NCBI GenBank assembly: GCA_024349765.1
Contig: AP026073.1
Coordinates: 6,696,001 to 6,760,000 of the forward strand
Source: Streptomyces nigrescens
Lineage (GTDB): Bacteria; Actinomycetota; Actinomycetes; Streptomycetales; Streptomycetaceae
Direction of reading: 5' to 3'
DNA length: 64,000 nt
This document shows positions 60,720-64,000 of this stretch, one piece after another; the stretch's first letter is position 1, and each line of letters starts with the position of its first letter. A program made the position numbers and the translations under genes. The notes beneath the pieces are model-generated. The model did no database searches. It saw nothing but the letters and a program-made list of their open reading frames with translations, and was not told where the DNA came from.

Positions 60720-61685
60720 TCACCGCGGCAGCAGCCGCCCCCGTCTGCTCAGCAGGAACTTCTTGAAGGCGGCGACCGGTGGGGTGTCGGGGTGGCCGTC
60801 CAGCCAGGCCACGCCGATCTCGCGGACCGCGCGCGGGGCGGTCACGGTCAGTTCGGCAACTCCCGGGCGGGGTACGGCGGGTGGCGGCAGCAGGGCCACG
60901 CCGAGGCCGGCCGCGACCAGTCCGCGGAGCGTCTCGGCCTCCTCGCCCTCGAAGGCCACGCGCGGGGTGAAGCCCGCCTCGGCGCACAGCGCGTCGGTGA
61001 TCCGGCGCAGCCCGTAGCCCGGTTCGAGGGTCACGAACAACTCGCCGGCGGCCTCCGCGAGCCGGATGCGTTTGCGGGCGGCCAGCGGGTGGTCGTCCGG
61101 GACGACCAGCCGCAGCTTCTGCTCGTCGAGCCGGCGGGCGACCAGGTCCGGGTAGTCCGGCACCGGCGAGGTCAGGCACAGGTCGAGGTCGCCGGCGCGG
61201 AGCCGTTCGATCATCGCCTCGCCGTAGTTCTGCACGAGCTGGAAGCGGACGCGGGGGTGGTCGGCGCGGAAGCTGCGGATCAGCCCCGGTACGGTCTCCG
61301 ACCCGAGGGTGTGCAGGAACCCGAAGGCGACCTTGCCGGCGGCCGGGTCGACGTCGGCGCGTACCGACTCGGTGGCCCGCTCCAGGTCCGTCAACGCCCG
61401 CTCGGCGGAGGCGAGGAAGGACCGGCCGGCCGGGGTGAGGGAGAGCGTACGGCCGTGCCGGGCGAAGAGCGCGACGCCGAGGTCGTCCTCCAGCCGGACG
61501 ATGGCGCGGCTGAGGGTCGGCTGCGGCACGCCGAGTTCCTGCGCGGCCCGGGTGACGTGTTCGTGCCGGGCGACGGCGGTGAACTGGGCGAGCCGCGGGG
61601 CGAGCACCGCCGCCCACGACCCGATACCGAGCTCGGCCGCCTCACCGGACTCCGCGCCGGCCGCCCCGCCCCGGCCCCGGGTCAC
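60720..61685 (-). CDS. LysR-family transcriptional regulator
   Basis: A LysR regulator of 321 residues from GTG 61685, which has GGAG 7 nt upstream. The longer frame reaching 61811 would leave only 26 bp to the divergent transporter and is rejected. The DNA-binding domain is LAQFTAVARHEHVTRAAQEL with GVPQPTLSRAIVRLEDDLGV, and the co-inducer domain is PBP-like (VAFGFLHTLGSETVPGLIRS; GVAWLDGHPDTPPVAAFKKF). It is expected to control the MFS gene via the GCAACA/TGTTGC sites between them. Confidence 0.9.
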   Translation of the reverse strand: MTRGRGGAAGAESGEAAELGIGSWAAVLAPRLAQFTAVARHEHVTRAAQELGVPQPTLSRAIVRLEDDLGVALFARHGRTLSLTPAGRSFLASAERALTDLERATESVRADVDPAAGKVAFGFLHTLGSETVPGLIRSFRADHPRVRFQLVQNYGEAMIERLRAGDLDLCLTSPVPDYPDLVARRLDEQKLRLVVPDDHPLAARKRIRLAEAAGELFVTLEPGYGLRRITDALCAEAGFTPRVAFEGEEAETLRGLVAAGLGVALLPPPAVPRPGVAELTVTAPRAVREIGVAWLDGHPDTPPVAAFKKFLLSRRGRLLPR

Positions 61686-61712
61686 CGCCCCGCTCCGGCC
61701 GCGGCGGCCCGC

Positions 61713-61744
61713 TGCAACATCTTTTCTGTTGCGACCTTGCAACA
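61713..61744. promoter_or_regulatory. Three alternating half-sites for the LysR regulator
   Basis: GCAACA (61714-61719), TGTTGC (61727-61732) and GCAACA (61739-61744) give two overlapping dyads, including TGTTGC-N6-GCAACA. They lie between the divergent LysR and MFS starts. Confidence 0.6.
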
Positions 61745-61801
61745 GGGACCCCGCTGACCTCTGCTCATGCTGCACGGAATCGATTATGCCGTTTCCATGC
61801 A

Positions 61802-61831
61802 TTGGACGCATGAACTGCCGGGTCCTACGGT
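61802..61831 (+). promoter_or_regulatory. Promoter of the MFS gene
   Basis: TTGGAC (61802-61807), 18 bp, TACGGT (61826-61831), then 6 nt to ATG 61838, predicting a leaderless message. CATGC-N7-GCATG (61796-61812) overlaps the -35. Confidence 0.55.
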
Positions 61832-61837
61832 CGAAGC

Positions 61838-63157
61838 ATGCCTCCCGCTGATACCGGGGCGTCCGTCACCGACCGTGCGGCCGCCTCTCCCCAGTCGTCC
61901 ACCAGCTCCTCTTCCTCCGCCGCCGCGCCCGACCCCGAGGCGGGCAAGCTGCGGCCGGGCGGCCCCGGTTACCGCCGGATGAGCTTCGCCCTCTTCGCCG
62001 CCGGAGTGGCCACCTTCGCCCTCCTGTATTCGACCCAGGCACTGCTGCCCGCCATCTCCGGCGACCTCGGGGTCTCCCCGGACCAGGCGAGCTGGACCGT
62101 CTCGGCGGCCACCTTCGGACTGGCCCTCGGCGTGATCCCGCTGAGCGCGGTGTCCGAACGCTTCGGGCGGCGCACGCTCATGACCGCGTCGCTCGCGGTC
62201 GCCGCGGTGATCGCCCTGCTGGTGCCGTTCGCGCCGTCGCTCGGCGTCCTGATCGCCCTGCGCGCCGTCCAGGGCGTGGCGCTGGCCGGGCTGCCGGCAT
62301 CGGCGATGGCCTTCCTGGCCGAGGAGGTACGTGCCAAGGCACTGGTGGCGGCCATCGGACTGTTCGTGGCCGGCAACAGCATCGGCGGGATGTCCGGCCG
62401 GATCGTGACCGGCTGGGTCGCCCAGGCCTGGGGCTGGCGGGCCGCGCTCGGCGCGGTCGGGCTGATGGCCGTGGTGTGCGCGGTGACGTTCCGGCTGCTG
62501 GTGCCCAAGGCCCGGCACTTCGTGCCCCGTTCGGTCGGCCCGCGGGCGCTGGCCCGTACGCTCGGCGGCCACCTCGCCGATCCGCTGCTCCGCCGGCTCT
62601 ACGGCATCGGCGCGCTGTTCATGACGGTCTTCGGCGCGGTCTACACGGTCATCGGCTACCGCCTGGTCGCCGAGCCGTTCAACCTCCCGCAGGGCATCGT
62701 CGGTTCGGTCTTCGTGATCTACCTGGTCGGTACGGTCTCCTCGGCGGCGGCCGGCCAGCTGGTCGCCCGGGTGGGCCGCCGCGGCGCGCTCTACCTGGCC
62801 GTCGGCACCACCTCGGCGGGCCTGCTGCTCACCCTCGCCGACTCGGTCGCCGCGGTGCTCGCGGGCCTGGTCCTGATCACCGCCGGCTTCTTCGCGGGCC
62901 ACGCGGTCGCCTCGTCGTCGGTCAGCCGCACCGCCAAGACGGCCCGCGCCCAGGCGTCGGCCCTCTACCAGTGCGCGTACTACGTCGGCAGCAGCCTGGG
63001 CGGCGCGCTGGGTGCCGCCGCCTTCCACGCGGTCGGCTGGCAGGGCACCGTCCTCCTCGGCCTCGCCGCGATGCTCGGCGCCGCGTCGATCACCCTCTAC
63101 GCCACCCGCAAGGCCGTGGCGGAACAACGCCTGCTCCACCTGGCCCGCGCGGCATAA
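61838..63157 (+). CDS. MFS transporter (YnfM-like)
   Basis: A 439-residue major-facilitator protein with 12 helices after a 45-residue Ser/Ala-rich cytoplasmic leader. Family marks are FALLYSTQALLPAISGDLGV, SERFGRRTLM (the helix 2-3 motif), GLFVAGNSIGGMSGRIVTGW, KARHFVPRSVGPRALA and YYVGSSLGGALGAAAFHAVG. It is close to E. coli YnfM, a proton-driven efflux-type carrier, of the arabinose-efflux subgroup. The natural substrate is unknown. It is divergent from and probably controlled by the LysR gene. Confidence 0.92.
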   Translation: MPPADTGASVTDRAAASPQSSTSSSSSAAAPDPEAGKLRPGGPGYRRMSFALFAAGVATFALLYSTQALLPAISGDLGVSPDQASWTVSAATFGLALGVIPLSAVSERFGRRTLMTASLAVAAVIALLVPFAPSLGVLIALRAVQGVALAGLPASAMAFLAEEVRAKALVAAIGLFVAGNSIGGMSGRIVTGWVAQAWGWRAALGAVGLMAVVCAVTFRLLVPKARHFVPRSVGPRALARTLGGHLADPLLRRLYGIGALFMTVFGAVYTVIGYRLVAEPFNLPQGIVGSVFVIYLVGTVSSAAAGQLVARVGRRGALYLAVGTTSAGLLLTLADSVAAVLAGLVLITAGFFAGHAVASSSVSRTAKTARAQASALYQCAYYVGSSLGGALGAAAFHAVGWQGTVLLGLAAMLGAASITLYATRKAVAEQRLLHLARAA

Positions 63158-63202
63158 CCCCACCCGGCCGGGACCACCACAGGCCCCGCCCGCCCCTCGG
63201 TC

Positions 63203-63247
63203 CGAAGGGCCCGCCCCACCACCTGTCCTGGTGGGGCGGGCCCTTCG
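63203..63247. terminator. Perfect 19-bp convergent hairpin after the MFS gene
   Basis: CGAAGGGCCCGCCCCACCA (63203-63221) pairs with 63229-63247 around a 7-nt loop. It separates the MFS and thymidine phosphorylase genes. Confidence 0.82.
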
Positions 63248-63316
63248 TCGTCGTTCGCCGTCAGTCGACGGGGAACGCGCTCGTGTCGAGGGTGAGACGT
63301 ACGGGAAACCCGCAGG

Positions 63317-64000
63317 TCAGCCGATGCGTTCCAGGACCACCGGGCCCGCCGTGAAGGTGGTGTCCGGGGCGCCGATAAGTACTCCGCCGTCCAGGGCCTC
63401 CAGGGCGTAGGGGAGCTTTTCGGGGGTGTCGGTGTGGAGGGTGAGGAGGGGCTGGCCGGCGGTGACGCGGTCGCCGGGCTTGGCGTGGAGTTCGATGCCG
63501 GCGGCGGCCTGGACCGGGTCCTCCTTGCGGGCGCGGCCGGCGCCCAGGCGCCAGGCGGCGAGGCCGACGGCGTAGGCGTCGAGGGTGGTGAGGGTGCCGG
63601 TGCCGGCGGCGGTGACGGTGTGCTGTTCGCGGGCGACCGGAAGCGGGGCGTCCGGGTCGCCGCCCTGGGCGGTGATCATGCGGCGCCAGTGGTCCATGGC
63701 GGAGCCGTCGGCGAGCGCCTTGGCCGGGTCGGCGTCCGGCAGGCCTGCCGCGTCGAGCATCTCGCGGGCGAGGGCGAGGGTGAGGTCGATGACGTCCTGG
63801 GGGCCGCCGCCGGCCAGTACCTCGACGGACTCGCGGACTTCGAGGGCGTTACCGGCGGTGCGGCCGAGCGGGGTGGCCATGTCGGTGAGCAGGGCGACCG
63901 TCCGTACGCCGTGGTCGGTGCCCAACTCGACCATGGTGGAGGCGAGTTCGCGGGCGTCGTCGAGGTGCTTCATGAACGCGCCGGAGCCGACCTTGACGTC
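63317..64000 (-). CDS. deoA: Thymidine phosphorylase, C-terminal part (start beyond the right edge)
   Basis: The frame is open from the window edge (DVKVGSGAFMKHLDDARELA) to a stop at 63317. GSGAFMKHLDDARELASTMV is the substrate/dimer region of DeoA/Pdp enzymes, followed by LLTDMATPLGRTAGNALEVR. The C-terminal domain with the biotinyl-lipoyl-like fold (AKPGDRVTAGQPLLTLHTDT) completes it. It phosphorolyses thymidine and deoxyuridine to deoxyribose 1-phosphate, feeding the mutase and DeoC. The N-terminal phosphate-binding motif and the promoter are outside the window, so the palindrome cannot be checked here. Confidence 0.93.
   Translation of the reverse strand, partial: DVKVGSGAFMKHLDDARELASTMVELGTDHGVRTVALLTDMATPLGRTAGNALEVRESVEVLAGGGPQDVIDLTLALAREMLDAAGLPDADPAKALADGSAMDHWRRMITAQGGDPDAPLPVAREQHTVTAAGTGTLTTLDAYAVGLAAWRLGAGRARKEDPVQAAAGIELHAKPGDRVTAGQPLLTLHTDTPEKLPYALEALDGGVLIGAPDTTFTAGPVVLERIG

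Noticed and set aside
60720-61811. Longer LysR start at 61811
   Set aside because: It would cover the LysR half-sites and leave 26 bp to the divergent MFS gene; GTG 61685 has a ribosome-binding site.

Overview
The window is high-GC actinobacterial chromosome, almost certainly Streptomyces. The evidence is the near-universal G/C third codon positions, frequent GTG starts, many start codons only 6-8 nt downstream of a -10-like hexamer (leaderless mRNAs), two rare TTA (bldA-type) leucine codons, and a gene order built around the Streptomyces sigQ-afsQ1-afsQ2 triad, the accA2 and pccB-pccE carboxylase genes, hutH and cya. I see no rRNA, tRNA, CRISPR array or insertion sequence.

Layout. 0-5.4 kb: start of a threonine ammonia-lyase, a MarR regulator, a divergent ECF-sigma-like protein with a small membrane partner, metB, a membrane-anchored unknown and msrA. 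5.4-11.5 kb: an accessory block with a toxin-antitoxin-like pair, a mycothiol/DinB-type protein, an OleD/Mgt macrolide glycosyltransferase with a TTA codon, an XRE regulator divergent from a short-chain dehydrogenase across a five-copy repeat, and a phosphorothioate-DNA-dependent HNH endonuclease. 11.6-22.8 kb: a DUF2786 protein, HxlR/SnoaL pair, lipoprotein L,D-transpeptidase, a sortase-anchored (LADTG) surface protein, hutH, a GAF-GGDEF protein, an enoyl-CoA hydratase, adenylate cyclase and biotin ligase. 22.9-28.9 kb: pccB-pccE, a tiny membrane protein, a PbpA-like transpeptidase, Maf, MOSC and DJ-1/PfpI proteins. 29-35.4 kb: two Ser/Thr kinases with beta-propeller sensors, a pseudokinase and membrane partners. 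35.9-39.9 kb: accA2, a membrane esterase and a TetR regulator.

40-64 kb is dominated by nucleoside salvage and catabolism: a DeoR-family regulator, LpdA-like flavoprotein, purine nucleoside phosphorylase, phosphosugar mutase, deoC with two aldehyde dehydrogenase genes, a uridine-kinase-like protein, adenosine deaminase and the end of thymidine phosphorylase. An identical 12-bp palindrome, CTACGCGCGTAG, sits in the promoters of the phosphorylase, deoC and add genes and is the strongest unifying regulatory signal here. The pathway reads: adenosine to inosine (Add), phosphorolysis (PNP, DeoA), pentose 1-phosphate to 5-phosphate (mutase), cleavage to acetaldehyde and glyceraldehyde 3-phosphate (DeoC), and acetaldehyde oxidation (ALDH). 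Between these lie OsmC, sigQ/afsQ1/afsQ2 with its lipoprotein, VanZ and PspC proteins, and a LysR/MFS pair.

Convergent gene ends are repeatedly closed by long perfect hairpins, and several accessory intergenic regions hold short tandem repeats. The most interesting candidates are the palindrome-defined nucleoside regulon, the half-length aldehyde dehydrogenase in the deoC operon, the kinase/pseudokinase cluster, the DUF6247-RelE-like pair, and the bldA-coded, operator-controlled glycosyltransferase.
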